A stretch of 47,123 bases of DNA from an uncultured Clostridia bacterium (GCA_947627465.1 CANQWD010000019.1:1-47123), one strand, 5' to 3'. Shown: positions 16,886 to 26,516, counted from the first letter of the stretch. Numbers and translations: made by a program. Notes: generated by a model not told the origin, from the sequence alone.

Positions 16886-16901
16886 TGTTCCACGTGGAAC
16901 A
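16886..16901. promoter_or_regulatory. parS site 2
   Basis: A perfect TGTTCCACGTGGAACA one base downstream of the noc stop codon, 74 bp from site 1. Confidence 0.95.
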
Positions 16902-16902
16902 T

Positions 16903-17712
16903 TCAAATGTTTATTGGAAACTTTATAGTGTATTCGTAGCACGTTTCGGATTTTGTGGAAGTCACGTCGCATGGCACCTTATCCGTTTTTATACGTTTCA
17001 AAAGCGCGTTCAAAGAGTTCATATAACAGCGCGTGGGAGGCTTTATATCGAATTTGGCGCGGCGTTTCGGCGGCTTTTGCATACTGCCAAGCGTCTGATC
17101 GACAAGCGCTTCGGTTTGCTCAAGATTTAACCTCTTTGTAACGACCTTTTCAATGACTTTATCCCGCGTGCTCATATCGTCAATGCGGATAAGCGAACGC
17201 GCCTGACGTTCCGAAAGATTGCCCATAAGCAGCATTTGCCGTTCGCTGTCCGAAAATTTTAACAGCCGCAGCTTGTTCGCTACGGTGGACTGCGCCTTTC
17301 CGAGCCGCCGAGCCGCTTCTTCCTGAGTTAATCCGTAAAATGATATCAGCTTTTCTATGCCGAGCGCTTCCTCAAAATAGCTGAGGTCTTTTCGCTGAAT
17401 ATTTTCGATAAGAGCAAGAACTGCAGACTGCTCGTCGTCGACCGACATCACAATGCAAGGCACCTCATGAAGTCCCGCAAGCCGGGCAGCACGCGTTCTG
17501 CGTTCACCGCTTATGATCTCATAAACCGCTCCGCTTTTCCGCACGCAAATAGGCTGAAGTATTCCGTTTTCCTTTATGGATCTTGACAGCGAAAGCAGCG
17601 CTTCCTCGCTGAATTCGCGGCGCGGCTGCGCTTTGTTTGGAACGATCTCCGAGGTGGACAGCATTACAATCTGTCCCGTGGTTTTTTCTTTGGATTTAAA
17701 AAAAGTGTTCAT
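16903..17712 (-). CDS. noc: Nucleoid occlusion protein Noc
   Basis: The 269-residue ParB paralogue starts at the ATG after AGGAGAG; an in-frame extension upstream would read through a MITE and is rejected. The N-terminal MNTFFKSK is short and amphipathic, as in the membrane-binding end of Noc. Then come the CTP-binding SGERRTRAARL and ENIQRKD motifs. The helix-turn-helix KAQSTVANKLRLLKF has Gln, Lys and Lys at the positions known to switch specificity from parS (ParB) to the Noc site. The gene order rsmG-noc-parA-parB is the classic Bacillus one. Noc ties nucleoid position to the division septum. A MITE ends 16 nt upstream of the start. Confidence 0.9.
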   Translation of the reverse strand: MNTFFKSKEKTTGQIVMLSTSEIVPNKAQPRREFSEEALLSLSRSIKENGILQPICVRKSGAVYEIISGERRTRAARLAGLHEVPCIVMSVDDEQSAVLALIENIQRKDLSYFEEALGIEKLISFYGLTQEEAARRLGKAQSTVANKLRLLKFSDSERQMLLMGNLSERQARSLIRIDDMSTRDKVIEKVVTKRLNLEQTEALVDQTLGSMQKPPKRRAKFDIKPPTRCYMNSLNALLKRIKTDKVPCDVTSTKSETCYEYTIKFPINI

Positions 17713-17728
17713 TTTTACTCTCCTTTTT

Positions 17729-17889
17729 AGGGCGCCTCTAAAAACCGGTTTGAAAAGGGAAAATTGGTTGAGTACGTCGGCTGCTAGGAAAGCCGACGAA
17801 GCAAGGCTGTATGCCTTGCGAGGAGGTTTGACGACGCAGACGATGTGCTCTGCCAATTTTACCTCAAACAAGGTTTTTAGAGGCGCCCT
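17729..17889. mobile_element. MITE family 2, upstream of noc
   Basis: Perfect 18-bp terminal inverted repeats AGGGCGCCTCTAAAAACC / GGTTTTTAGAGGCGCCCT enclose 161 bp without coding capacity. An internal hairpin (CGGCT...AGCCG) and an AAGGC...GCCTT hairpin lie in the centre. The element begins 16 nt upstream of the noc ATG and separates noc from rsmG, so it probably brings or removes transcription signals for noc. Confidence 0.85.
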
Positions 17890-17935
17890 TTATTTCTTTC
17901 CTGTGTTACCTTAATTATAACAAACATTGGGAAAT

Positions 17936-17950
17936 ATTTCCACGGGAAAT
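17936..17950. promoter_or_regulatory. Possible Noc-binding site
   Basis: ATTTCCACGGGAAAT equals the known Noc site ATTTCCCGGGAAAT apart from the centre, where it is one base longer. It overlaps the perfect palindrome GGAAATATTTCC (17930-17941) in the rsmG-noc gap. Confidence 0.35.
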
Positions 17951-18000
17951 TATCGGGCGAAAACGACACCTTATGATCAATAAAAACCAAAAAAAACGTT

Positions 18001-18684
18001 TTACAACGGCTTTTTTGTGATATTTGCGTAACTTCTGGGATATTTTGTCGGGGTTTGCGATATTTTTTTGACAACCGCAAGCCTTCTGCCGTCGCCGTTC
18101 GGGAGCTTATAATCCTCGATTATTTCAAATTTGCCTCCGAGAATTTTCACCGCGTTTTTTGCTTGCCCGATATCCTCATTTACAGATTTAAGCGCGATAA
18201 ATCTGCCGCCGACTTTCACGAACGGCAAACAGAACTCCGTTAAAACGGGCATTGCGGCGACGGCTCTCGCAGTGGCGAAATCGTACCGTTCGCGGCGCTC
18301 TCGCCCAAGTTCCTCGCTCCGCGCGTGAATCACCTCGGCGTTTACTCCGATCTTCTCGCAAGCAAGCTCCAGATAAGTACAGCGTTTTTTCAAACTGTCG
18401 CAGAGCGTTCCGCGCAAATTCGGGAAGCAGATCAAAAGCGGCAAACTCGGAAATCCCGCGCCCGTGCCTACGTCAATAAAGCTCTCGTACCCTGATATCT
18501 TCAGCATATAAAAAGGCAAAACGCTGTCAATAAAGTGCTTTATCACCACGTCCTCGAACTCCGTTATGGACGTCAAATTCACGTTTTTGTTGTACTCAAC
18601 CATAAATTCAAACAGCGTTTGAAACTGTTCGCGCTGCTTTTCGGTAATTTCTATACCCGCTTTTTTAAACGTTTCAATCATCAT
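18001..18684 (-). CDS. rsmG: 16S rRNA (guanine-527-N7)-methyltransferase RsmG
   Basis: The 227-residue SAM-dependent methyltransferase has FIDVGTGAGFPSLPLLI (SAM loop), CDSLKKRCTYLE, and FATARAVAAMPVLTEFCLPFVKVGG. It modifies G527 of 16S rRNA. ATG codons at 18684 and 18681 both fit the AAAGG site. Either start overlaps the mnmG stop by about 10 nt, so translation is probably coupled. Confidence 0.95.
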   Translation of the reverse strand: MMIETFKKAGIEITEKQREQFQTLFEFMVEYNKNVNLTSITEFEDVVIKHFIDSVLPFYMLKISGYESFIDVGTGAGFPSLPLLICFPNLRGTLCDSLKKRCTYLELACEKIGVNAEVIHARSEELGRERRERYDFATARAVAAMPVLTEFCLPFVKVGGRFIALKSVNEDIGQAKNAVKILGGKFEIIEDYKLPNGDGRRLAVVKKISQTPTKYPRSYANITKKPL

Positions 18685-20554
18685 TGCCGCCTTTCCCCGC
18701 AAGCCAAATCAGCAGCACGGAAACGTCCGCGGGATTTACTCCCGAAATCCGCCCCGCCTGTCCGACGTTCAGCGGCTTGTGCTTGTTCAGCTTCTCCTGT
18801 GCCTCCAGCCGCAAGCCCTTGACGGTTTTGTAATCAACGTCCGCAGGAAGTTTCTTCTGCTCCAGCTTACGCATTTTTTCGATCTGCTCCAACTGTATTT
18901 TTATGTAGCCCGAATACTTCATCTCAATTTCAAGTCGGTTCACGAGCGATACTTTTAACTGCGGGCGCTCCGTATCAAAAGGCGCAAAATCCGCGTAAGA
19001 AAGCTGCGGACGTTTCAGCAGCTCATAAAGCCGAACGCCCGAATTAAGCGGTGTTGTACCTTTTTTTACAAGCATTTTATTGACTTCGGCAATCGGACGA
19101 ATCGTGACCGTTTTGATACGTTCAAGCTCTCGATTTAACGCGGCGTTGTCCGCCTCAAAACGCGCGAACCGCTCATCGGAAACAAGCCCTATCTCGTGTC
19201 CTATCGGCAAAAGACGTTCGGGCGCGTTGTCCTGCCGCAAAATCAAACGGTACTCGCTGCGCGAAGTCATCATTCGATACGGTTCCACGCAGCCTTTGGT
19301 TACAAGGTCGTCGATAAGTGTTCCTATGTAAGAGGTCGCGCGGTCAAGTATCAGCGGCGATTTCCCAGAGATTTTCCGCGCCGCGTTTATGCCCGCGACA
19401 AGCCCCTGACACGCCGCTTCTTCATAACCCGACGTGCAGTTAAACTGCCCCGCGCCGTAAAGTCCCTCGATTTTCTTAAATTCCAACGTCGGCAAAAGCT
19501 CCAACGGGTCGCAGCAGTCGTACTCGATAGCATAAGCGGGGCGCATTATCTCGACGTTTTCCAAACCCTTTATCGTCCGCAGAAATTTCACCTGAACGTC
19601 CTCGGGCAAGCTCGAACTCATTCCCTGTAAATAATACTCGTCGGTATCCAGACCGATAGGCTCCACAAAAAGCTGATGGCGCTCCTTGTCCTTAAAGCGC
19701 ACTATTTTATCCTCGATACTCGGACAATATCGCGGTCCGACGCCCTCAATTCTCCCGGAATACAGCGGCGAACGGTCAAGATTGTCAAGTATCACGCGGT
19801 GAGTTTCGGCATTCGTGTAAGTTACGTAGCAAACGCCCTTGTTTTCAAGTTTTTCCTCGTTATCGAACGAAAACGGCATTATCTCGCTGTCGCCGTCCTG
19901 TCGCTCCATAACAGAAAAGTCTATCGAACGCTTGTGAACTCTCGCGGGAGTGCCCGTCTTAAATCTCCGCATTGAAACGCCGAGTTTTTTTAAACATTCC
20001 GTAAGCTCTGTGGACGGAAGCACGTTATCGGGACCCGCCGAGTAATTCAACTCGCCGATATGTATTTTTCCGTTAAGATAAGTTCCCGTCGTGATTATGG
20101 CGGCTTTGCACGGATAAACCGCGCCGAGCTTCATTCTTACCGCCGTGACTTTGCCGTTTTCCACGTCGACTGTGGTGACTTCGCCTTGCTTTATAAAAAG
20201 GTTTGGAGTGCTTTCAAGCATTCGCTTCATATAAATGTGATACTTCACGCGGTCGCTCTGAACTCTAAGGCTGTGAACCGCCGGTCCTTTTCCCTTGTTC
20301 AAAATACGCGACTGGATAAAGGTCGCGTCGGCGGCTCTGCCCATTTCTCCGCCCAGCGCGTCTATTTCGCAGACAATCTGTCCTTTCGCCGAGCCGCCAA
20401 TGCACGGGTTACACGGCATATTCGCGATACAGTCCAAAGACAGCGTAAAAATCGCTGTTTTCATTCCGAGACGCGCCGCAGCCAAAGCCGCTTCGCACCC
20501 CGCGTGACCCGCGCCGATCACGCAAACGTCATATTCTTCAAGAAAGTAATTCAT
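18674..20554 (-). CDS. mnmG: tRNA uridine-34 cmnm5 modification enzyme MnmG (GidA)
   Basis: The 626-residue flavoprotein has an FAD-binding GAGHAGCEAALAAARLG at residues 14-30, CNPCIGGSAKGQI, and the C-terminal helical domain with KYSGYIKIQLEQIEKM. With MnmE it installs carboxymethylaminomethyl groups on wobble U34 of several tRNAs. mnmE, its partner and usual neighbour, is not in this window. A GGAG site precedes the ATG; the DUF4240-like gene ends 4 nt upstream. Confidence 0.97.
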   Translation of the reverse strand: MNYFLEEYDVCVIGAGHAGCEAALAAARLGMKTAIFTLSLDCIANMPCNPCIGGSAKGQIVCEIDALGGEMGRAADATFIQSRILNKGKGPAVHSLRVQSDRVKYHIYMKRMLESTPNLFIKQGEVTTVDVENGKVTAVRMKLGAVYPCKAAIITTGTYLNGKIHIGELNYSAGPDNVLPSTELTECLKKLGVSMRRFKTGTPARVHKRSIDFSVMERQDGDSEIMPFSFDNEEKLENKGVCYVTYTNAETHRVILDNLDRSPLYSGRIEGVGPRYCPSIEDKIVRFKDKERHQLFVEPIGLDTDEYYLQGMSSSLPEDVQVKFLRTIKGLENVEIMRPAYAIEYDCCDPLELLPTLEFKKIEGLYGAGQFNCTSGYEEAACQGLVAGINAARKISGKSPLILDRATSYIGTLIDDLVTKGCVEPYRMMTSRSEYRLILRQDNAPERLLPIGHEIGLVSDERFARFEADNAALNRELERIKTVTIRPIAEVNKMLVKKGTTPLNSGVRLYELLKRPQLSYADFAPFDTERPQLKVSLVNRLEIEMKYSGYIKIQLEQIEKMRKLEQKKLPADVDYKTVKGLRLEAQEKLNKHKPLNVGQAGRISGVNPADVSVLLIWLAGKGGNDD

Positions 20555-20558
20555 AAAA

Positions 20559-21002
20559 TCAACTCCAAGCTGTTTTGTTGCTGCCCGTTTCGAAGCTAAG
20601 CGGCGTAAGATGAGGGTAATTTTCCGCGTCCTCGTTATGTTTTTTTGCCCACGCCGTCATTGGAACATACAGAATTGCTTCAAACTCGCTCGTCCAAAGG
20701 ATTTTGTGTTTTTTGCCCTTAAGCGATTTTTCGTAGAAATCCGCGCCGTTAATTAGAGCGACGCACCGCGAATACAAAAAAGTGTCGTCCGAATGGTCGT
20801 AGAATTTTCTCGCTTCGTTAAAATTCTTTTCGGTGTCGAGAGCGTAAAGCAATTCGCTCATAATGTCGTCAAACGAGAAAATTTCTTCGTCCGAAAGTTT
20901 TGACAAATGCTCGATAAGCGGCGCTAAGACTTTATCGTCATTGCCTTGGCTGTTCCAATCGCAAATTTCCATAATGTCGTCAAAAAATTTTTGCTTCGTC
21001 AT
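20559..21002 (-). CDS. DUF4240-like protein
   Basis: The 147-residue protein starts at the ATG following GGAGGTTAT; a longer frame would run back through a parS site. The N-terminal half (FFDDIMEICDWNSQGNDDKVLAPLIEHLSKLSDEEIFSFDDIMSELLYALDT) and YSRCVALINGADFYEKSL match the DUF4240 pattern, a family of unknown function. It is wedged between gyrA and mnmG, not a usual place for it, and is apparently co-transcribed. Confidence 0.7.
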   Translation of the reverse strand: MTKQKFFDDIMEICDWNSQGNDDKVLAPLIEHLSKLSDEEIFSFDDIMSELLYALDTEKNFNEARKFYDHSDDTFLYSRCVALINGADFYEKSLKGKKHKILWTSEFEAILYVPMTAWAKKHNEDAENYPHLTPLSFETGSNKTAWS

Positions 21003-21014
21003 ATAACCTCCAAA

Positions 21015-21030
21015 TGTTCCACGTGGAACA
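21015..21030. promoter_or_regulatory. parS site 3
   Basis: A perfect TGTTCCACGTGGAACA in the 74-bp gap between gyrA and the DUF4240-like gene, 4.1 kb from site 2 and about 16 kb from the oriC candidate. Confidence 0.93.
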
Positions 21031-21076
21031 TTAGCAAAAATTTTCCCGAACATTGGGTTCGGGAAAAATATTAAAC

Positions 21077-23689
21077 TCATTCCTCGGAATTGTCGCCGTC
21101 GTTCTCATCGTCCTCAACAGGCTCGTCAACGATAACCTCCTCCGCGTCTTCTTCCAAAGACTTCGCGACTTCCTCCTCGGAAACGCTCTCGACCTCCTCG
21201 GTCTTTTCTTCCTCGTCGTGCGGTGTGCGCGAGAACGTCACAACTCGGTCGTTTTCGCCAAGCCGCATTACGTGAACACCCGAAGCCGTGCGCCCCATAA
21301 CTCGGAGGTCGTTCGCGCGGATACGAATAATTACGCCGTCCGCGGAAATAAGAATAACGTCGTCGTCGGGACCGAGCGTGCGGATACCGATAACCGAGCC
21401 TTTTTCCTCGGAAACGGGATAGTTTTTAAGTCCGAGACCGCCGCGGTGCTGCAAACGGTAGCTCGAAACCGCGCACCGTCTGCCCATGCCCTTGTCGGTG
21501 ACGGTGAGAATGGTCGCGGAATCGTCAAATATCTTCGTAACGCCGACAATGTAGTCGTCGCCGCGGAACTTTATCGCGCGAACTCCACGCGCCGTGCGTC
21601 CCATTACGCGGATATCGTTCTCGTCAAAGCGGATTGCCGCGCCGTTACGCGTAGCCGCCATAACCGTGCAGTCGCCCTCCGTAAGGAAGCCGCCCGCTAT
21701 CTCGTCACCGTCGTTTAAAGATATCGCACGCAAACCGCCTTTGCGTATGTTTTTGAACTCGGAAAGCTTTGTGCGCTTGCAAAGTCCGTTTTTCGTAAGG
21801 CAAACGAAATACTTGTTATCCGCGAAATCAACGGTAGTCATCATCGCGGCAACCTTTTCGTCCTCGGAAAGCTGGAGAATATTCACGATATTCGTGCCGC
21901 GCGACTGCTTGCTTCCCTCGGGAATTTGATAGCACTTCAAACGGAACATATTTCCCTTGTTTGTGATAAACAGGATATTTTCGTGAGACGAAGCAATGAA
22001 CATACTGTCCACAAAGTCCTCGTCGCGCTGTTTCATTCCCGAAACGCCGCGTCCGCCGCGCTTTTGAATATTGTAGACCTCGGCGGGCTGACGCTTGATG
22101 TAGCCCATTTTCGTGAACGTTACAACGCAGTCCTCCTCGGGGATAAGATCTTCGATATCCACTTCCCCGCTTACAGGCTCAATAGCCGTGCGGCGCTCGT
22201 CGCCGTATTTTTTCTTGATAACCGAAAGCTCTTCGCCGATAAGGTGTTCGAGCTTGCTCTTATCCGCAAGAAGTTCTTCCATATCCTTGATAATAGCGCG
22301 TTTTTCATTCAGCTCGTCCTCGACCTTGCTCTTTTCCATACCCGTCAAAGCGCCCAAGGTCATTTTTACGATTGCGTCCGCCTGAGTTTCATCAAGCGAA
22401 TAAGTATGCGTGCTGAACAGTCCCGTCTGCGAAACGTCTACGTTCTTGAAGCGCTCAATAAGGCGCTCCTTGCCCTCGGGAATATTTTTACTCGTGCGGA
22501 GTATTGAGATGACCTCGTCAATAAAATCAATGGCGATCATCAAGCCCTCGAGGATATGCTCGCGCTCCTTTGCCTTGTCAAGGTCGAACTGCGTGCGCCT
22601 TGTTACGACTTCTACCTGATGATCAAGATAGCATTGCAGCATTTGCATAAGCGTGAGCGTTTTCGGTTCGCCGTTTACAAGCGCTATCATAATAACGCCG
22701 ACGGTGTCCTGAAGCTGCGTATAGGAATACAGCTTGTTCAAAACAACGTTCGCGTTAGCCTCGCGCTTTAATCCGATAACGATACGCATACCGTTTCTGT
22801 CGGATTCGTCGCGGCAGAACGAAATTCCCTCAATACGCTTGTCGCGCACAAGTTCGCCGATATTAACAAGCAAACGCGCCTTGTTTACCATATACGGCAG
22901 CTCGCTGATTATGATGTCGGTGCGGTTGGTTTCCTCGACAATTTCAGCCTTGCCGCGCAGAATTATTTTTCCGCGACCCGTGTAGTACGCCGAGCGTATT
23001 CCGCTGTAACCCATTATGATACCGCCCGTTGGAAAATCGGGTCCCTTGATAACGCCCATAATTTCCTCAATAGTCACATCGGGATTATCGATAAGCATTA
23101 ACAAAGCGTCAATAACCTCCGTGAGATTGTGCGGAGGGATATTCGTTGCCATTCCGACGGCGATACCGTTCGAGCCGTTCACAAGCAAATTCGGAAAACG
23201 CGACGGCAGAACGACAGGCTCCAACAGCTTATCATCGTAGTTCGTTTGGAAATCGACAACCTTTTTGTTGATGTCCGCTGTCATCTCATTTGAGATCTTC
23301 GCAAGCCGAGCCTCGGTGTAACGGTAAGCCGCGGGCGGGTCGCCGTCGACCGAGCCGAAGTTTCCGTGACCGTCGATAAGCGGATAACGCATTGAAAACG
23401 TCTGCGCCAATCTTACAAGCGCGTCATAAACGGAAGCGTCGCCGTGGGGGTGGTATTTACCGAGAACCTCGCCGACGGTGTACGCGCACTTGCGGAAAGG
23501 CTTGTCCGAGGTGTTGCCCGCTTCGTTCATCGTGTAGATTATTCTGCGGTGAACGGGCTTGAAGCCGTCGCGGACGTCGGGCAGCGCTCTCGACGTTATT
23601 ACCGCCATAGAGTATTCGATAAACGACATCCGCATCGTTTCCTCTAAATCAATATTATTGAGCTTTTCCAAACTGAAATCTATATCCAT
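21077..23689 (-). CDS. gyrA: DNA gyrase subunit A
   Basis: The 870-residue protein has the catalytic tyrosine in [10 protein letters not shown] (about residue 122), the quinolone-resistance region with [17 protein letters not shown], and a C-terminal beta-pinwheel with the GyrA box QKRGGRG at about 560. Repeats such as [13 protein letters not shown] and [13 protein letters not shown] mark the blades. The tail from about 820 is very acidic ([16 protein letters not shown]...). The start is supported by GGAGG. It acts with GyrB to introduce negative supercoils. Confidence 0.97.
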   Translation of the reverse strand: MDIDFSLEKLNNIDLEETMRMSFIEYSMAVITSRALPDVRDGFKPVHRRIIYTMNEAGNTSDKPFRKCAYTVGEVLGKYHPHGDASVYDALVRLAQTFSMRYPLIDGHGNFGSVDGDPPAAYRYTEARLAKISNEMTADINKKVVDFQTNYDDKLLEPVVLPSRFPNLLVNGSNGIAVGMATNIPPHNLTEVIDALLMLIDNPDVTIEEIMGVIKGPDFPTGGIIMGYSGIRSAYYTGRGKIILRGKAEIVEETNRTDIIISELPYMVNKARLLVNIGELVRDKRIEGISFCRDESDRNGMRIVIGLKREANANVVLNKLYSYTQLQDTVGVIMIALVNGEPKTLTLMQMLQCYLDHQVEVVTRRTQFDLDKAKEREHILEGLMIAIDFIDEVISILRTSKNIPEGKERLIERFKNVDVSQTGLFSTHTYSLDETQADAIVKMTLGALTGMEKSKVEDELNEKRAIIKDMEELLADKSKLEHLIGEELSVIKKKYGDERRTAIEPVSGEVDIEDLIPEEDCVVTFTKMGYIKRQPAEVYNIQKRGGRGVSGMKQRDEDFVDSMFIASSHENILFITNKGNMFRLKCYQIPEGSKQSRGTNIVNILQLSEDEKVAAMMTTVDFADNKYFVCLTKNGLCKRTKLSEFKNIRKGGLRAISLNDGDEIAGGFLTEGDCTVMAATRNGAAIRFDENDIRVMGRTARGVRAIKFRGDDYIVGVTKIFDDSATILTVTDKGMGRRCAVSSYRLQHRGGLGLKNYPVSEEKGSVIGIRTLGPDDDVILISADGVIIRIRANDLRVMGRTASGVHVMRLGENDRVVTFSRTPHDEEEKTEEVESVSEEEVAKSLEEDAEEVIVDEPVEDDENDGDNSEE

Positions 23690-23711
23690 TATTCCTCCGT
23701 ATCTCTTTTAC

Positions 23712-23744
23712 AGATTTTCTCCCCGCTCTGCGGGGAGAAAATCT
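23712..23744. repeat. Perfect 15-bp hairpin between YcxB-like gene and gyrA
   Basis: AGATTTTCTCCCCGC, TCT, GCGGGGAGAAAATCT. It lies 23 bp upstream of the gyrA start, inside the presumed operon. Without a clean U tract, it could be an attenuator, an RNA-processing site or a small repeat. Confidence 0.7.
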
Positions 23745-23772
23745 AAAGTACAAAACCGCGTTTAATGTGAAA

Positions 23773-24405
23773 TCAATTGCTTTCAAGTTTCTCTATAAGA
23801 AAATCGCGCAGCGCGTCCTCTTGGTCGGTCGTTAAACAGCGTTTCGGAAAGCAATATATCTGCCGCCTGTTGAAAATCAACAAAAGACTTTCATCGTTCT
23901 CCGCGAAATTCAGCAGATCATCGCCGAATTTGAAAACGGTTTTCAGCGGCGTGAGACTTTCCTTGTCCTTGTCCGCGTCTATTTCCAATTCGACTTCGTT
24001 CACTTTCGGCTTGATTATCGTTTCTATCTCGATCTTATCGGGATAAACGGCGCACTTGTATTCCTCGGGCGGCATGCCGTCGAGCGCTTTGATAACGCGA
24101 TTTCGAGTGCGTTTTTGGTCGGTGGCGGTATAAAACAGCCCGAACGCGCAGAACGCAAGCGCGAAATACAGCGGAAGCGCGCCTTGATTGAATATCAAGC
24201 CGACTATTATCGCGACTAACAGCAAGCTGTACGCGACAACGGAAATATTGCCGCGTTTTTTGCCGTAACGCTTCTGAAAGGACTTCATTGCGCCGTCGGT
24301 TTCGTCGAGCGTGTTGTCGTAGCTGAATTCGGCTATCAGACCCGATCTTTCGGTCTGTTCCTGTTCCTTTTTTTCCGAGCCTACGGAATTTTGAAGCTCG
24401 TCCAT
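23773..24405 (-). CDS. YcxB-like membrane protein
   Basis: The protein has about 210 residues and two adjacent membrane helices at about residues 65-100 (VVAYSLLLVAIIVGLIF, LPLYFALAFCAFGLFYTA). A C-terminal domain with YPDKIEIET and ENDESLLLIFNRRQIYCFPKRCL resembles the YcxB-type domain of small membrane proteins. The start is uncertain: this ATG lacks a close ribosome site, and an in-frame TTG at 24426 sits too near a GGAG. Lying between gyrB and gyrA is unusual, since they normally adjoin. Function unknown. Confidence 0.65.
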   Translation of the reverse strand: MDELQNSVGSEKKEQEQTERSGLIAEFSYDNTLDETDGAMKSFQKRYGKKRGNISVVAYSLLLVAIIVGLIFNQGALPLYFALAFCAFGLFYTATDQKRTRNRVIKALDGMPPEEYKCAVYPDKIEIETIIKPKVNEVELEIDADKDKESLTPLKTVFKFGDDLLNFAENDESLLLIFNRRQIYCFPKRCLTTDQEDALRDFLIEKLESN

Positions 24406-24450
24406 TAAACTGCTAATATAAATCAACTCCGTTTAGTTTCTGTAAAAATA

Positions 24451-26448
24451 TCAAATATCAAGATTTTCCGCAAGGCGTGCATTCTGCTCGATAAACTCGC
24501 GGCGCGGCTCTACCTTGTCGCCCATTAGGATAGTCATGATCTCGTCGGCTTTCGCGGCGTCTTCCACGGATACGCGAAGCATGGTGCGCGTTTCGGGGTT
24601 CATTGTGGTTTCCCAAAGCTGAACGGGATCCATTTCGCCCAAGCCTTTATAGCGCTGAACATCAGTTTTGCCGCCGTCCGCGCCAAGCTCGGCAATGTAA
24701 TTATCGCGCTCCTCGTCCGAGAACGCGTAGCGCACCTGTTTGCCGCGTGCTACCTTGAAAAGCGGCGGCTGAGCGCAGTATACGTGCCCTTGTTCGATAA
24801 GCGGGCGCATAAATCTAAAGAAGAACGTCAACAGAAGCGTTCTGATATGCAGACCGTCAACATCGGCATCCGCCATTATTATAACTCTGCCGTAACGCAG
24901 CTTCTCAATGTCAAATTCCTCGGCAATGCCCGTGCCGAGAGCCTTTACTATCGGTAATAATTTATCGTTATTATACACTTTGTCGGCTCTTGCCTTTTCA
25001 ACGTTCAGCATTTTGCCCCAAAGCGGGAGTATCGCCTGAAAACGACGGTCTCTGCCCTCTTTCGCAGAGCCTCCCGCCGAGTCTCCCTCGACGATATATA
25101 TCTCGGTGACGTTCACGTCGCTCTCGGAGCAGTCGGCAAGCTTTCCGGGAAGTCCGTTGCTGTCCATTACGGATTTGCGCTTGGCTTCCATAGCCTTTTT
25201 CGCCGCGTCGCGCGCCGCTTGAGAATTCGCCGCCTTGTTGACTATTATCTGCATAGTCTCAGGGTGTTCCTCAAAATAGTAAGTAAGCTGTTCGCTCGCG
25301 ACTTTATAAACCGCGGGCTGTACCTCGGGATTGCCCAGCTTGCCCTTGGTCTGCCCCTCAAACTCGCATTCGGGGAGCTTCACGGCGATTATCGCGTTTA
25401 TCGCCTCGCGGATAGCCTCGCCGCTGTAACCCGCGAACGGCTTTTCCTCCTCGCCTTTCTTTGTCGGCTTTTTCTTCTTGTTCTTAGGGGATTTTTCAAG
25501 CTCCGACTTTGCGAAATCGTTTACTACCTTATTCAGAGCGCGTTTAAATCCCAGCTCGTGCATGCCGCCCTCGCCCGTATGAATATCATTGGCAAACGAA
25601 CGAAACACCTCGCTGTTAAAATCGGTCGTGTATTGGAACGCTATCTCCACCATTATGCCGTTTTCCACACCGTTTAAGTAAATTACGTCGGGATGGAGCA
25701 CCTCGGCGCCGCGCTTTTTGTTGAGCCACGAAATATACTCGCGGATACCGCCCTCATAGCGCATGGTCTCCTCGACTACGTTTTCGGGGTCGCGCAGGTC
25801 GTGCAGCGATATCTTCAAGCCGCCGTTTAAGAACGCTTTCTCGCGAAGTCTGTCGTTAAGCGTCTCGTAGCTGAACACCGTCGTATGGAATATCTCCGCG
25901 TCGGGCTTGAACGTTACTGTTGTGCCCGTATGGTCGGTCGTACCCGTTATTTTGATTTCTTCCTTATACTCGCCGCGGTCAAAGCGCTGAAAATGGACGT
26001 TCTTGCCGTCGTGTATCTCGACCTCCAGCCACTCCGACAAAGCGTTTACAACGGACGCGCCCACGCCGTGCAGACCGCCCGACACCTTATATCCGCCGCC
26101 GCCAAACTTTCCGCCCGCGTGCAGCATTGTAAACACCATTGTCGCCGCGGAAATGCCCTCGGCGTGGTTTATAGCGGTCGGAATACCTCTGCCGTTGTCT
26201 ATTACCTTTATGACGTTATCGGGCAGAATAGACACGTCTATCTCGGTGCAGTAGCCCGCCAAAGCCTCGTCAACCGCGTTATCCACTATCTCGTATACCA
26301 AGTGGTGAAGTCCGCTCTCTCCCGTCGAGCCTATATACATACCCGGGCGTTTTCGCACGGGATCAAGTCCTTTTAACGCTTGAATGCTGTCCGCGCCGTA
26401 TTCTCCGCTTTCAACGCGCGACACATCGTTTACTGTTTCTTCAGCCAT
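24451..26448 (-). CDS. gyrB: DNA gyrase subunit B
   Basis: The 665-residue protein starts at the ATG after GAGGAG. It has the GHKL ATPase (EIVDNAVDEA, DNGRGIPT, GGLHGVGASVVNALS), the transducer domain, Toprim motifs EGDSAGGSAKEGRDRRFQAILPLWGKMLNVEKA and DADVDGLHIRTL, and the C-terminal GEMDPVQLWETTMNP. A short Lys-rich insert (KSPKNKKKKPTKKGEEEK) lies at about residue 320. The strong promoter at 26488-26516 drives it. Confidence 0.97.
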   Translation of the reverse strand: MAEETVNDVSRVESGEYGADSIQALKGLDPVRKRPGMYIGSTGESGLHHLVYEIVDNAVDEALAGYCTEIDVSILPDNVIKVIDNGRGIPTAINHAEGISAATMVFTMLHAGGKFGGGGYKVSGGLHGVGASVVNALSEWLEVEIHDGKNVHFQRFDRGEYKEEIKITGTTDHTGTTVTFKPDAEIFHTTVFSYETLNDRLREKAFLNGGLKISLHDLRDPENVVEETMRYEGGIREYISWLNKKRGAEVLHPDVIYLNGVENGIMVEIAFQYTTDFNSEVFRSFANDIHTGEGGMHELGFKRALNKVVNDFAKSELEKSPKNKKKKPTKKGEEEKPFAGYSGEAIREAINAIIAVKLPECEFEGQTKGKLGNPEVQPAVYKVASEQLTYYFEEHPETMQIIVNKAANSQAARDAAKKAMEAKRKSVMDSNGLPGKLADCSESDVNVTEIYIVEGDSAGGSAKEGRDRRFQAILPLWGKMLNVEKARADKVYNNDKLLPIVKALGTGIAEEFDIEKLRYGRVIIMADADVDGLHIRTLLLTFFFRFMRPLIEQGHVYCAQPPLFKVARGKQVRYAFSDEERDNYIAELGADGGKTDVQRYKGLGEMDPVQLWETTMNPETRTMLRVSVEDAAKADEIMTILMGDKVEPRREFIEQNARLAENLDI

Positions 26449-26487
26449 ATTTTTCTCCTCTGCTTTCAGATAACCTATATTATATAT

Positions 26488-26516
26488 AGTATACCACATT
26501 TAGCCGAAAAAATCAA
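26488..26516 (-). promoter_or_regulatory. gyrB promoter
   Basis: On the minus strand: TTGATT, 17 bp, TATACT, with a predicted start about 32 nt before the gyrB ATG. It lets gyrB be transcribed independently of the dnaA operon. Confidence 0.8.

Noticed and set aside
17713-17871. 53-codon N-terminal extension of noc
   Set aside because: It reads through the MITE; AGGAGAG before the ATG at 17712 gives the natural start and the expected Noc N-terminus.
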